Notes: generated by a model from the letters alone, not told the origin. A stretch of DNA of 42,654 bases from an uncultured Flavobacteriaceae bacterium (GCA_905479415.1 CAJQMK010000029.1:1-42654), one strand, 5' to 3'. Counted from the stretch's first letter, positions 9,558 through 20,328 are shown. Numbers and translations are program-made.

Positions 9558-12167
9558 ATGGATATTTCTAAAAACTTTGATTCAAAAACTTTAGAGTCTA
9601 AGTGGTATGCATTTTGGATGGAAAACAATTATTTCAATTCCGTTCCAAACAATAAACCACCATATACTATCGTAATTCCTCCACCCAATGTCACAGGTAT
9701 TTTACATATGGGTCATATGTTGAATAATACAATCCAAGACATTTTAATTAGAAGAGCTAGATTACAAGGATTTAATGCTTGTTGGATACCTGGAACTGAT
9801 CATGCTTCAATTGCTACAGAGGCTAAGGTTGTAAATAAACTAAAATTAGAAGGAATTAATAAGTCTGATTTGTCTAGAAATGAATTTTTGGAACATGCTT
9901 GGAACTGGACTGATGAGCACGGTGGTTTAATTTTAGAGCAATTAAAAATATTAGGTTGCTCTTGCGATTGGGATAGAACTAAATTTACTTTAGATGATGA
10001 TATGTCTGAATCTGTTATTAAAGTTTTTGTTGATCTATACAATAAAGATTTAATTTACAAAGGTTACAGAATGGTTAACTGGGATCCTGAAGCTTTGACA
10101 ACTCTATCCAATGAAGAGGTAATTCATGAAGAAGTAAATAGTAAATTATTTTATATAAAGTATAAAATAGTAGATTCTGACGATTCAATAAGTGTAGCGA
10201 CTACTAGACCAGAAACCATTTTTGGTGATACTGCAATAGCTATAAATCCTAATGATGAAAGATATGTTCATTTGAAAGGTAATAAAGCCATAATCCCAAT
10301 TGTTAATAAGGAAATTCCAATCATTTTTGATGATTATGTTGAAATAGATTTTGGTACTGGGTGCTTGAAGGTTACACCAGCTCATAGTGAAAATGATAAA
10401 ATTATAGGCGATAAACATAATTTAGAAATTATAGATGTATTCAATGATGATGCAACATTAAACAATAATGGACTTCACTACAAGGGGCTTGACAGATTTG
10501 TTGTTAGATCTAAAATTTCAAAAGAATTAGATGAAATTGGAGCTTTAATAAAAACAAAAAATCATCTTAACAAAGTTGGTAAATCTGAAAGAACAAAATG
10601 CATAATAGAACCAAAACTCTCTGAACAATGGTTTTTAAAAATGGAAAAAATTTCAAAACCAGCATTGAATGCGGTAATGGATGATGATGTAAAACTATTT
10701 CCTAAAAAATTCAAAAACACATATAAGAATTGGATGGAAAATGTTAGAGATTGGAATATTTCAAGACAGCTTTGGTGGGGACATCAAATTCCTGTTTACT
10801 ATTATGGTGATAATAAATCAGATTTTGTAGTAGCTGAAAGTAAAGATCTCGCTTTAATTGAAGCAATTAAAAGAACTAAAAACTCTAATCTTGAATTGGA
10901 TGATTTAGTTCAAGAAGAAGATGTTCTTGACACATGGTTTTCATCATGGATTTGGCCAATTTCTGTTTTGGATGGAATTAGAAATCCTGAAAATCCTGAT
11001 TTTAAATATTATTACCCTACTAATGATTTAGTTACAGGACCAGATATTTTATTTTTTTGGGTTGCACGTATGATCGTTTCTGGTTTAGAATTTAAAGATA
11101 CAAATCCATTTAGTTCTGTTTATTTTACAGGTTTAGTAAGAGACAAACAAGGAAGAAAAATGTCTAAGCAATTAGGCAATTCACCAGATGCTGTGAAATT
11201 AATTAAAGATTTTGGCGCCGATAGTGTAAGAGTTGGATTATTATTAAGTGCCCCAGCTGGAAACGACTTGTTATTTGATGAATCTTTATGTCAACAAGGA
11301 AAGAATTTTTCTAATAAAGTATGGAATTCTTTTAGATTAATAAGCTCTTGGACTGTTTCTGATGAAATTGATCAAAGCGAACATTCCAAAGCAGGTGTTG
11401 AATGGTTTGAACAAAAATTTAATTTGAAATTACTTGAATTAGAAGACCATTTTGATAAGTACAGAATTTCAGATGCTTTAATGATAATATATAAATTAGT
11501 TTGGGATGACTTATGTTCATGGTATTTGGAAATAGTAAAGCCAGGTTTTGAAAAACCAATCGATAGAACTACATATAATCAAACAATTAGTTTTTTTAAA
11601 AAATGTATGACTGTAATGCACCCTTTTATGCCTTTTATTACTGAAGAAATTTGGTCGAAAATAAAATCAAAAGAAGAATTTCCCTTAATAATTTCAGATT
11701 GGCCACAATCTAATAAAGTTAATAAATCAATAATTAATGATTTCGAAAGTTTAACTGGCTTAATTAGTAGCATACGAAAATATAGAAAAGAAAAAAGTAT
11801 ATCTTTTAAAGAAAATTTAACCCTATTTTCTAAAGTGTCTTTAGACAAAAAAGGAGATGCTATTTTATTAAAACTAGCAAATACTGAAATAACAAACGAT
11901 TTTTCTAAAAAGCTAGAAAACTCAAGTTCTTTTATTGTTGGAAGTAATGAATTTCATTTCAATAACAAAACAAACGTTAAAGAGGACCTTTCAAAGATTC
12001 AACAAGATTTAGATTATAACTTAGGCTTTTTAAAGTCAATTCAAGCTAAACTTAGTAATAAAAGATTTGTTGATAATGCTCCACAAAATGTATTAAATAA
12101 CGAACTCAAAAAAGAAAAAGATACGTTAAGTAAAATTGAGATTTTAAAAAATAAGTTGAATAAATAA
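9558..12167 (+). CDS. valS: Valyl-tRNA synthetase
   Basis: PPPNVTGILHMGHMLN (HIGH) and GRKMSKQLGNSPD (KMSKS) motifs, 869 aa. Confidence 0.98.
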   Translation: MDISKNFDSKTLESKWYAFWMENNYFNSVPNNKPPYTIVIPPPNVTGILHMGHMLNNTIQDILIRRARLQGFNACWIPGTDHASIATEAKVVNKLKLEGINKSDLSRNEFLEHAWNWTDEHGGLILEQLKILGCSCDWDRTKFTLDDDMSESVIKVFVDLYNKDLIYKGYRMVNWDPEALTTLSNEEVIHEEVNSKLFYIKYKIVDSDDSISVATTRPETIFGDTAIAINPNDERYVHLKGNKAIIPIVNKEIPIIFDDYVEIDFGTGCLKVTPAHSENDKIIGDKHNLEIIDVFNDDATLNNNGLHYKGLDRFVVRSKISKELDEIGALIKTKNHLNKVGKSERTKCIIEPKLSEQWFLKMEKISKPALNAVMDDDVKLFPKKFKNTYKNWMENVRDWNISRQLWWGHQIPVYYYGDNKSDFVVAESKDLALIEAIKRTKNSNLELDDLVQEEDVLDTWFSSWIWPISVLDGIRNPENPDFKYYYPTNDLVTGPDILFFWVARMIVSGLEFKDTNPFSSVYFTGLVRDKQGRKMSKQLGNSPDAVKLIKDFGADSVRVGLLLSAPAGNDLLFDESLCQQGKNFSNKVWNSFRLISSWTVSDEIDQSEHSKAGVEWFEQKFNLKLLELEDHFDKYRISDALMIIYKLVWDDLCSWYLEIVKPGFEKPIDRTTYNQTISFFKKCMTVMHPFMPFITEEIWSKIKSKEEFPLIISDWPQSNKVNKSIINDFESLTGLISSIRKYRKEKSISFKENLTLFSKVSLDKKGDAILLKLANTEITNDFSKKLENSSSFIVGSNEFHFNNKTNVKEDLSKIQQDLDYNLGFLKSIQAKLSNKRFVDNAPQNVLNNELKKEKDTLSKIEILKNKLNK

Positions 12168-12172
12168 ATTAC

Positions 12173-12823
12173 TTACTTTTCTGCAATATTATCTTCTCCA
12201 CCTTTAACTATTTGGTTTAACTCCACCTTTATTTTGGAATCTAATGGAAGAAATAAGTCTACTCTAGATCCAAATTTAATAAAACCTGCATCTTCGCCTT
12301 GTACCACTTCATCGCCAACCTTTGCATAATTAACTATTCTTCTGGCTACCGCTCCAGCAATTTGTCTATACAGAATTTCACCAAAATTTTCGTTATCAAT
12401 AACTACAGTTGTACGTTCATTTTTTTCTGATGATTTGGGGTGCCATGCTACTAAATATTTTCCAGGGTGATATTTGCTAAATTTAATTGATCCACTTGCT
12501 GCATATCTTGTTACATGAACATTTATAGGAGACATGAAAATAGAAATCTGTATTCTTTCATCTTTAAAATATTCTTTTTCAAAAACTTTTTCAATTGCGA
12601 CAACTTTTCCGTCTACAGGAGAAATTATTAATTCATCATTAAGTTTAGTATTTCTTTTAGGATTTCTAAAAAATTGAAGAATTAATACTAATACAATAAT
12701 GGTAATACTACCAATTGACTTAGTAATTATTTCATTATCAATAAAATTAACTGACAACAGATTTATTATTGCAATAATAATAAATGAAACGGTAATGATT
12801 GTAAAACCTTCTTTATGAAACAT
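12173..12823 (-). CDS. psd: Phosphatidylserine decarboxylase family protein
   Basis: PVDGKVVAIE, MSPINVHVTR, IKFGSRVDLFLP (GS processing site). Confidence 0.93.
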   Translation of the reverse strand: MFHKEGFTIITVSFIIIAIINLLSVNFIDNEIITKSIGSITIIVLVLILQFFRNPKRNTKLNDELIISPVDGKVVAIEKVFEKEYFKDERIQISIFMSPINVHVTRYAASGSIKFSKYHPGKYLVAWHPKSSEKNERTTVVIDNENFGEILYRQIAGAVARRIVNYAKVGDEVVQGEDAGFIKFGSRVDLFLPLDSKIKVELNQIVKGGEDNIAEK

Positions 12824-13652
12824 TTTTAAATATAATTAATGATAAATAAACAAATGGCGAAGCAAATATAATACTATCCATCCTATCGTAAAGTCCTCCA
12901 TGACCTGGTAACCATTTTCCGCTATCTTTTACGCCAGCTTCTCTTTTAAATTGTGATTGCACAAGATCTCCAAGAGTTCCTAAACAGCTAGTCAATATAC
13001 CTAAAGTTATCCATTCCATTAGTTTAAGATCGAGATTCAAATATTTAAAAAATATTAATGAAAGTATAATGGAGAATATTAAACCTCCCAAAAATCCTTC
13101 AATACTTTTTTTTGGTGAAACTGATTTGAAAAGTGGTCTTTTTCCAAAGGTCACTCCAAATACATACGCTGCTGAATCTGAAATCCAAATCAATGCTAAG
13201 AAACAAAACACTAAATATGGATTGTAAAAATCATCAATATTTGGAATAGAGCAAAACAGTACTAGAGATCCAACAAGGTAAACGTGTCCAATGAATCTGT
13301 TTTTTAAAAGTGAAAATGAAAAAAATTTATTTTTTAAGAGTGAAAATCCTAAAATAATATTAGTTAAAACAATTACAACTAAAAATATCATTTCAAATAT
13401 TTGATTTTTTGATAGAATAAATAATGAAATATACAATGGAAACGTCATATATAATATGAAATTTGATTTTCCTGAATCTCTTGATAAAAACTTGTGATTA
13501 TATTTTGAAATTAATTTAATAAACTCGAAAACTAGGATTAAACTACAAATAAATCCAACTAGATAAAACATGTATTCATTATAAAATAATGGGAATAATA
13601 GAACAATTGCATAAGCAGTCGCTGTAATCGATCTTGTATAAAATTCTTTCAT
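12813..13652 (-). CDS. cdsA: Phosphatidate cytidylyltransferase
   Basis: SDSAAYVFGVTFGKRPLFKSVSPKKSIEGFLGG and KDSGKWLPGHGGLYDRMDSI. Confidence 0.95.
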   Translation of the reverse strand: MKEFYTRSITATAYAIVLLFPLFYNEYMFYLVGFICSLILVFEFIKLISKYNHKFLSRDSGKSNFILYMTFPLYISLFILSKNQIFEMIFLVVIVLTNIILGFSLLKNKFFSFSLLKNRFIGHVYLVGSLVLFCSIPNIDDFYNPYLVFCFLALIWISDSAAYVFGVTFGKRPLFKSVSPKKSIEGFLGGLIFSIILSLIFFKYLNLDLKLMEWITLGILTSCLGTLGDLVQSQFKREAGVKDSGKWLPGHGGLYDRMDSIIFASPFVYLSLIIFKNVS

Positions 13653-13655
13653 TTT

Positions 13656-14267
13656 TTATAAGTCTTCTAGTAGAAGCAAATACAAGTTTTTTGCTGAGCT
13701 TCCATATGTAAGAAAATTAGTATTTTCTTTTTCTTCACTATTAAAGTTTTTAATTGTGGTTATATTTGTAGGCAGGTTTTTTGGGTACTTACTTTTAATA
13801 CCATTTAGACCTAGACTTAAAGTTTCTGTAAACTGACTGATTTTAGCAAACACAATAAAATTTTTCGGAAGATCGTTGACTTTATGTGATTTGATTTGTT
13901 CGGCGCAAATTAGTAAGCTACCATCAATTGCAACTAAAAATTCACAAGTAGTTAAAAAAAACTTAGAATTTAAATTGGTCTTTGATATTAATAATTCAGA
14001 TTTTTTTGAAAATAAATTTTGAAGAGAATCATCATAACATAATATTTCAACATCTTTCCAATTATTCTCTTCTAATATTTTATTAAAAAATTCATCACAT
14101 TCGTTTTTGTCTTCGCAGTATAGAAATTTACCTCCATTTTTTGTAAAGTTATAAGTGAAACGCTCTTCAATTGGATCTTGAATTTTGGGCATGTATTTGC
14201 CACTTTCAGACCCCGACGTGTTAGACTCAGATGGTTTATTGAAAAATGATTTTATAAATTTTTTCAA
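13656..14267 (-). CDS. LUD-domain protein (LutC/YkgG-like)
   Basis: C-terminal pattern and position between cdsA and ftsH as in Flavobacteriia. Confidence 0.75.
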   Translation of the reverse strand: MKKFIKSFFNKPSESNTSGSESGKYMPKIQDPIEERFTYNFTKNGGKFLYCEDKNECDEFFNKILEENNWKDVEILCYDDSLQNLFSKKSELLISKTNLNSKFFLTTCEFLVAIDGSLLICAEQIKSHKVNDLPKNFIVFAKISQFTETLSLGLNGIKSKYPKNLPTNITTIKNFNSEEKENTNFLTYGSSAKNLYLLLLEDL

Positions 14268-14340
14268 AAAGTTTTTTTAAACAGGTGTAAATATAAAAAA
14301 ACTTGGTGTTAGAACACTAAATGTTAATAATTATAAATAA

Positions 14341-16269
14341 TTATTTTTTTGATAAATCTTTTAAATCAAATGGTCTTTCTCCATATATTCTAACTAAATC
14401 TTCTTTAAAAATCACTTCTTTATCAAGTAAAAAATCTGCAAGTTCAATTAATTTTTTCTTGTGTTTTTTAAGTAATTTAATTGCTCTTTCATATTGAGTT
14501 TCAATAATATTAGAAATTTCTTTATCAATAATTTGAGCAGTTACATCACTGTATGGTTTAGTAAAGCCATAATCGTTTTGACCGCTTGAATCATAATAGG
14601 TTAAATTACCAATTTTATCATTTAGTCCATAAACAGTAACCATTGATCTAGCTTGTTTGGTCACTTTTTCTAAATCGCTCAATGCCCCAGTAGATATGTT
14701 ATTGAACATTACTTTTTCTGCAGCTCTACCACCAAGAGCTGCGCACATTTCGTCTAAAATTTGTTCTGGCTTAACAATTTGTCTTTCTTCTGGTAAATAC
14801 CAAGCAGCTCCAAGTGATTGTCCTCTAGGAACAATTGTTACTTTAACTAATGGTGCAGCATGTTCTAAAAACCAACTAACTGTAGCATGTCCTGCTTCGT
14901 GGAAAGCTATAGTTTTCTTTTCTGATTCTGTAATTATTTTATTTTTCTTTTCAAGACCACCTACAATTCTATCTACTGCATCCAAAAAATCTTGTTTATT
15001 CACTGATTTTTTAGATTTTCTTGCTGCAATTAGAGCAGCTTCATTACAAACATTAGCAATGTCAGCTCCTGAAAATCCAGGTGTTTGCTTAGCTAAAAAA
15101 TCAGTATCCAAAGATTTAATTGTTTTAATAGGTTTGAGGTGAACTGCAAAAATTTCTTTTCTTTCTCTTACATCAGGGAGATCTACATAAATTTGTCTAT
15201 CAAATCTACCAGCTCTCATAAGGGCTTTGTCTAATACATCGGCACGATTTGTAGCAGCAATCACTATAACATTTGTGTTTGTTCCAAAGCCATCCATTTC
15301 AGTTAACAGTTGGTTTAGTGTGTTCTCTCTTTCATCATTACCACCGTTCATATTACTTTTACCTCTAGCTCTACCTATAGCGTCAATTTCATCAATAAAT
15401 ATAATTGCGGGGGATTTTTCTTTAGCTTGTTTGAAAAGATCCCTCACTCTTGATGCTCCAACGCCAACAAACATTTCAACAAAATCTGAACCTGAAAGTG
15501 AGAAAAATGGGACTTTAGCTTCACCAGCAACAGCTTTAGCGAGAAGAGTTTTTCCTGTTCCTGGAAGTCCTACTAGTAATGCTCCTTTTGGTATTTTTCC
15601 GCCGAGTTTGGTGTATTTTGTAGGGTTTTTTAAAAAATCAACAATTTCCTGAACTTCTTCTTTAGCACCTTCAAGGCCTGCCACATCTTTAAAAGTAATT
15701 TTAATATCACTTTTTTGATCAAATAATTTGGCTTTAGATTTACCAATACTAAAAATTTGAGATCCTGCTCCACCGCCACCTCCTGACATTCTTTTCATAA
15801 AAAATATCCATAATCCAATTAATATTAAAAGTGGTAAAAAGCCAATAAGAACATCAAACCATTTATTTTCTATTGTTTTAAAGTTATAGTTAAATTGAAT
15901 GCCTTTTTGTTCTGCTTCTTCAAGTTTATTTTGAAAAAGTTCTAAATTACCAATTTCGAAAATATAATGAGGACCATTAATATTTTTTTGACCTAAAAAA
16001 TTTACTGAATTAGCATTTTTGTGATCTGGACTGTTCAAAGCATCTCTTTGTAAAGTAACTTGTGCTAAATTCTTATTAACTACAGTTACTTCTTTAATCT
16101 CACCTTTATTTAAAAATCTTTCAAAACTTGAAATATTAATATTTTTTGAGGCTGTTGTAGTACTGTCCCCACCAACAAAATAGGTGCTTGCAAAAAATAA
16201 AATTATTAGACCATAAATCCAGTATGAACTTAATTTAGGTTTTTTATTGGGTTGTTTAGTGTTTTTCAT
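14341..16269 (-). CDS. ftsH: ATP-dependent zinc metalloprotease FtsH
   Basis: GLPGTGKTLLAKAVAGEA, FIDEIDAIGRARG, HEAGH. Confidence 0.98.
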   Translation of the reverse strand: MKNTKQPNKKPKLSSYWIYGLIILFFASTYFVGGDSTTTASKNINISSFERFLNKGEIKEVTVVNKNLAQVTLQRDALNSPDHKNANSVNFLGQKNINGPHYIFEIGNLELFQNKLEEAEQKGIQFNYNFKTIENKWFDVLIGFLPLLILIGLWIFFMKRMSGGGGGAGSQIFSIGKSKAKLFDQKSDIKITFKDVAGLEGAKEEVQEIVDFLKNPTKYTKLGGKIPKGALLVGLPGTGKTLLAKAVAGEAKVPFFSLSGSDFVEMFVGVGASRVRDLFKQAKEKSPAIIFIDEIDAIGRARGKSNMNGGNDERENTLNQLLTEMDGFGTNTNVIVIAATNRADVLDKALMRAGRFDRQIYVDLPDVRERKEIFAVHLKPIKTIKSLDTDFLAKQTPGFSGADIANVCNEAALIAARKSKKSVNKQDFLDAVDRIVGGLEKKNKIITESEKKTIAFHEAGHATVSWFLEHAAPLVKVTIVPRGQSLGAAWYLPEERQIVKPEQILDEMCAALGGRAAEKVMFNNISTGALSDLEKVTKQARSMVTVYGLNDKIGNLTYYDSSGQNDYGFTKPYSDVTAQIIDKEISNIIETQYERAIKLLKKHKKKLIELADFLLDKEVIFKEDLVRIYGERPFDLKDLSKK

Positions 16270-16270
16270 T

Positions 16271-16627
16271 TTAATAATTAGTTTCTACAAGGGTAGACTT
16301 TGCATCTCCCCATAATTCTTCAATATTGTAATATTCTCTAGTTTCTTTATTAAATACGTGTACAACAACGTCTACGTAATCAATTAACACCCACTTGCAA
16401 TTTTCTAATCCTTCAATGTGCCATGGTTTTTCAGAAAGTTCTTTACTTACACATTTTTTTATAGAGCTTGTAATTGCATTAACTTGAGTTGATGAATTTC
16501 CGGTGCAAATAATAAAGTATTTGCAAGCGACATTTTCAATTGATCTTAAGTCAAGTATGTTAATTTCTTCTCCTTTAACATTTTCTATTCCTTCAACAAC
16601 ATTGGATATTAAGTTATCTGTATTCAA
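16271..16627 (-). CDS. rsfS: Ribosome silencing factor
   Basis: ILDLRSIENVACKYFIICTGNSSTQVNAI, WVLIDYVDVVVHVF; TTG start. Confidence 0.93.
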   Translation of the reverse strand: MNTDNLISNVVEGIENVKGEEINILDLRSIENVACKYFIICTGNSSTQVNAITSSIKKCVSKELSEKPWHIEGLENCKWVLIDYVDVVVHVFNKETREYYNIEELWGDAKSTLVETNY

Positions 16628-16702
16628 ATTTATATTTATTAGATGTAAATTTAGGATATTTAGTTCTACTATTTTAGTTTTATTAAATATATAAACATAT
16701 AA

Positions 16703-17449
16703 ATGAATATAATCAAACTTAGTGCCATTGACTCTACAAATGATTATTTAAAAATAAATTTTTCTGAGCTAATCAAAAAAGAGATTCATATTGCATATAC
16801 TTTTAATCAAACTAATGGTAAAGGGCAGAGAGGAAATTCATGGGTTAGTGAACCAGAAAAGAATTTAGCTTTTTCCATTATATTTTCACCTAACAACTTT
16901 AATATAAAAAATCAATTTATAATCAATGTTATTTTTTCTTTATTCATTTTTAATACTCTAAAATCCTTACAAATTCCTGACATAAAAATCAAATGGCCCA
17001 ACGACATTATGTCAGGAAATAAAAAAATATGTGGAATATTGAATGAATTGAAAATAAAAGGTAACGAGATAAAGATGATAATAATTGGTTTTGGATTAAA
17101 TATTAATCAAGAAGATTTTGAAAATTTACCTAATGCAACCTCACTAAAAATATTAAAAGGAATAAATTATGATTTAAATAGTCTAACGATGCTATTTATT
17201 GAAAATTTAAATAAATATAACTATCTAGATTCATTAATTAATCTAAAATCCCACAATATAGAAACCTTTTTTTTAAAGTATAAAAAAAATCTTTTTGGTG
17301 TCGATAAATTATATAAATTTAACATGAAACATAACACTCATTTTTATGGAAAAATAGTGTCTGTTGATAAAGAGGGTATTATTAAAATAAAAAAAGATGA
17401 TCATAGTTTTGGGCACTATAATTTTGATGAAATTAAAATGATTTATTAA
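16703..17449 (+). CDS. birA: Biotin--[acetyl-CoA-carboxylase] ligase
   Basis: IDSTNDYLK, GKGQRGNSWVSEPEKNLAFS, KWPNDIM. Confidence 0.93.
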   Translation: MNIIKLSAIDSTNDYLKINFSELIKKEIHIAYTFNQTNGKGQRGNSWVSEPEKNLAFSIIFSPNNFNIKNQFIINVIFSLFIFNTLKSLQIPDIKIKWPNDIMSGNKKICGILNELKIKGNEIKMIIIGFGLNINQEDFENLPNATSLKILKGINYDLNSLTMLFIENLNKYNYLDSLINLKSHNIETFFLKYKKNLFGVDKLYKFNMKHNTHFYGKIVSVDKEGIIKIKKDDHSFGHYNFDEIKMIY

Positions 17450-17452
17450 ATA

Positions 17453-17902
17453 ATGGAGTCATTTGTTGAGTGGGGGTATTTGGGTTTATTCTTATCTAGT
17501 TTTTTAGGAGCTACCATTATTCCTTTAAGTTCTGAAATAGTTTTGAGTCTATTATTAACTCAAGGTTTTGACATAAAATTAAGTATTATTATTGCAACTA
17601 TTGGAAATTGGCTTGGTGGCTTAAGCAGTTATTACTTAGGAAGTTTAGGAAAGTGGGATTTTGTTGAAAAGTATTTTCGAATTAAAAAAGATAAAATCAC
17701 CGGCTTTAAAATAAAGATTGATAAATGGGGGAGTACCTATGCATTTTTATGTTGTTTACCATTTATTGGCGATCCAATAGCAGTTAGTTTAGGTTTTTTT
17801 AAAATAAATCTTTTGAAAGTTTCTTTTTGGATGTTTGTTGGCAAACTAGTAAAGTATATACTTTGGACTATAATTACAGTGTGGGGAATTTCAATTTTTT
17901 AG
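17453..17902 (+). CDS. YqaA/DedA-family small membrane protein
   Basis: Multi-pass, IGNWLGGLSSYYLG and FLCCLPFIGDPIAVSLG motifs. Confidence 0.8.
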   Translation: MESFVEWGYLGLFLSSFLGATIIPLSSEIVLSLLLTQGFDIKLSIIIATIGNWLGGLSSYYLGSLGKWDFVEKYFRIKKDKITGFKIKIDKWGSTYAFLCCLPFIGDPIAVSLGFFKINLLKVSFWMFVGKLVKYILWTIITVWGISIF

Positions 17903-18697
17903 CTCTTCATACCTTCCAGGAGCCAAAATATTTGATAATAAATCAAAAATAAATTGTGGAACAATCTTAATTAAAAACACTACTATTTTCCAGGTTTTTG
18001 TAGGTACAACAATTTTTTTTCCTTTTATCATTCCAATTACACCTTCCTCTGCAATTCTAGATGCAGGTTTTTTTAAAAATTTCGGAACACTATCCATTTC
18101 ATCTTGTACTCCACTTGCTGTATGAAAGTTAGTGACTGTATATCCAGGGCATAATGCTGTGGATGTTATTCCTTTTGAGTTGTAATTTATATTTAAGGCC
18201 TCACTGAATCGATTCATGAAAGTTTTGAGGGGACCATACATAACTTGAATTGCCGCCGGTGGAGCAAATGCCGCAACGGAGGAAACAATCATTATTTTTC
18301 CGTGATTATTTTTAATCATATCACGCACAAAAAGTTTTGTCAAAGAAATAACAGAAGTGCCTAACACTCTAATACAATTTTCTTCATCATCAACGGAATT
18401 TTTTTCAAAAGCGTCTGGAAGTGCGTACCCAGCATTGTTAACCAGAACATCAACTTGAAAATTTTTAGATTCACAAAAATTATAAATATTTTGTGGACCT
18501 TGTTTTTCAGCTAAATCACAAGAAAAATAAGTGGTTTCAACTCCGAATTCAGAATTAATTAATTCAGAAATTGTTTTTAACTTATTTTCGGATCTTGAGG
18601 TTAAAATTATATTATATCCTCTTCGAGCCAAAGAGTAGCATATTTGCAAACCAATTCCTGAACTAGCTCCTGTAACTAAAGCAAATCTTTTCATCAA
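17891..18697 (-). CDS. Short-chain dehydrogenase/reductase
   Basis: TGASSGIG, NNAGYA, S-YxxxK-like (MYGPLK) motifs. Confidence 0.9.
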   Translation of the reverse strand: MMKRFALVTGASSGIGLQICYSLARRGYNIILTSRSENKLKTISELINSEFGVETTYFSCDLAEKQGPQNIYNFCESKNFQVDVLVNNAGYALPDAFEKNSVDDEENCIRVLGTSVISLTKLFVRDMIKNNHGKIMIVSSVAAFAPPAAIQVMYGPLKTFMNRFSEALNINYNSKGITSTALCPGYTVTNFHTASGVQDEMDSVPKFLKKPASRIAEEGVIGMIKGKKIVVPTKTWKIVVFLIKIVPQFIFDLLSNILAPGRYEELKN

Positions 18698-19089
18698 ACT
18701 AACTTTGAAGTATTGATAGATAAATCGTCTATAAAGGATTGTAAAGGATTTTTCACCATCATTTGAATCATTGGATTTAGGTCTCCATTAAACTCTAGTT
18801 CAAAACTACAATTGTTATCATCAATTTTTTTTATATGTGCGGTTAATGAAAAACTAATTTTAGATTCGCTTGAATTTAAAACAATTGAAGATGGAGTTGT
18901 TTTTTCACCAATTACTAATTTGATAGCAGGCATTCCTTTTAAAGAAAAAATTAAAGTTTCAGTATCAATAATTTCAAATTTTGAAATATTTTCTGGCATA
19001 ATTTTTTTAAAATTTTCAATAATATTTAGTTTTTCAAATAATTGATTATCTGAAATATTAATGTTATTTACTTTACTATTTAGTTTCAT
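18694..19089 (-). CDS. SRPBCC-like protein
   Basis: 131 aa, START/SRPBCC-like pattern, immediately downstream of pyrE. Confidence 0.6.
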   Translation of the reverse strand: MKLNSKVNNINISDNQLFEKLNIIENFKKIMPENISKFEIIDTETLIFSLKGMPAIKLVIGEKTTPSSIVLNSSESKISFSLTAHIKKIDDNNCSFELEFNGDLNPMIQMMVKNPLQSFIDDLSINTSKLV

Positions 19090-19091
19090 AA

Positions 19092-19742
19092 TTAATTGCT
19101 ATTTGAGTTCCATTCACTTGGATTTTTTTTCCATTCCTTTAAGGTTTTGATTTCATTTTCAGTTATGTATTTAATTTCTAAAGCTTTCTCCAAAAGAAAA
19201 TCATATGAACTTAAAGTATGGAGTTCAACATTTTTATTTTTAAAGTTCTCATATGAAACATTAAATCCGTAGGTAAAAATACTAATCATTCCCTTAACAA
19301 TTAGCTCCTCGTCTCTTAAGGCGTCGACAGCCATCAAGCTACTGTTACCAGTACTTATCAAATCTTCAATTACAACAACTTTTTGAGATTTTGTGTATTG
19401 TCCTTCAATTTGATTTTTTCTTCCGTGTTTTTTTGAATTTGGTCTTACATAAATAAATGGTAGATTCATCACATCAGCGACTAACATTCCAATTCCTATA
19501 GCACCAGTTGCTACACCAGCTATGACATCAGGTTTACCGTAAAGTTCTTCGATTTGTTTCACAATTTGTTCTCTGACGAAAATTCTTATTTGTGGATGTG
19601 ATAGAATTATTCTATTGTCACAATATATAGGTGATATCCATCCACTAGCCCATATAAAAGGATTTTTTGAATTTAATTTTATTGCGTTAATTTGTAGAAG
19701 TAATTCAGCTGTTTTTTTTGCTGTATATTTATTTAAAACCAT
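19092..19742 (-). CDS. pyrE: Orotate phosphoribosyltransferase
   Basis: ASGWISPIYCDNRIILSHP, VVVIEDLISTGNSS. Confidence 0.96.
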   Translation of the reverse strand: MVLNKYTAKKTAELLLQINAIKLNSKNPFIWASGWISPIYCDNRIILSHPQIRIFVREQIVKQIEELYGKPDVIAGVATGAIGIGMLVADVMNLPFIYVRPNSKKHGRKNQIEGQYTKSQKVVVIEDLISTGNSSLMAVDALRDEELIVKGMISIFTYGFNVSYENFKNKNVELHTLSSYDFLLEKALEIKYITENEIKTLKEWKKNPSEWNSNSN

Positions 19743-19746
19743 AAAA

Positions 19747-19754
19747 CAAATGTA
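19747..19754 (-). promoter_or_regulatory. -7 box (TACATTTG) for pyrE, overlapping the start codon of the divergent NUDIX gene
   Basis: TAnnTTTG on minus strand ends 4 nt before pyrE ATG. Confidence 0.5.
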
Positions 19755-20328
19755 TAAAGTTTTTGTTAATGAAAACGTAATATTATTGACTAGTCAAATC
19801 CCTTTTGGTTCTAAAATTAATTTATATGATTTGAAAAAAATTTCTTTAGATGATATTTTATCTAATGTAAAAAAACATAAAAAAATATTTCTATTTCATA
19901 AAAGTTCTGAAAAATTAATTTCAAGTTTTAAAAAAAAAATAAAAGTAATTTCAGCAGGTGGAGGTGTAGTTAAAAATAGTTTTGATGAAACTCTTTTTAT
20001 TTTTAGAGGAAATAAATGGGATTTACCCAAAGGTAAAAAAGACAAAGGTGAAACTATTGATGAAACTGCATTAAGAGAAGTTAAAGAAGAAACAGGTATT
20101 ACTGATCTAAAAATTATTGATTTTAGAACAATAACATATCACCTTTTCAAAAAAAATAGTGAATATTGTCTAAAGGAAACTAGTTGGTATAATATGGTAT
20201 CAAATTTTGATGGAAAATTTACACCTGAAATTAAAGAAGATATAACTAAGGTAGTTTGGAAAAACGAAAATAAAATAAGAAAAATTAAAAATACTTTTCC
20301 AAATATTAAGTTGCTATTAAATATTTAG
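19750..20328 (+). CDS. NUDIX hydrolase
   Basis: NUDIX box GETIDETALREVKEETGI; start at ATG 19750. Confidence 0.93.
   Translation: MYKVFVNENVILLTSQIPFGSKINLYDLKKISLDDILSNVKKHKKIFLFHKSSEKLISSFKKKIKVISAGGGVVKNSFDETLFIFRGNKWDLPKGKKDKGETIDETALREVKEETGITDLKIIDFRTITYHLFKKNSEYCLKETSWYNMVSNFDGKFTPEIKEDITKVVWKNENKIRKIKNTFPNIKLLLNI

Noticed and set aside
9800-11848. Minus-strand ORFs within valS (80, 77 and 89 aa)
   Set aside because: Nested antisense frames in valS
14290-14320. Short imperfect inverted repeat between ftsH and LUD genes
   Set aside because: Weak stem, no T-run
14657-15652. Plus-strand ORFs of 161 and 141 aa inside ftsH
   Set aside because: Antisense shadow ORFs fully inside a well-supported ftsH; no recognisable domains
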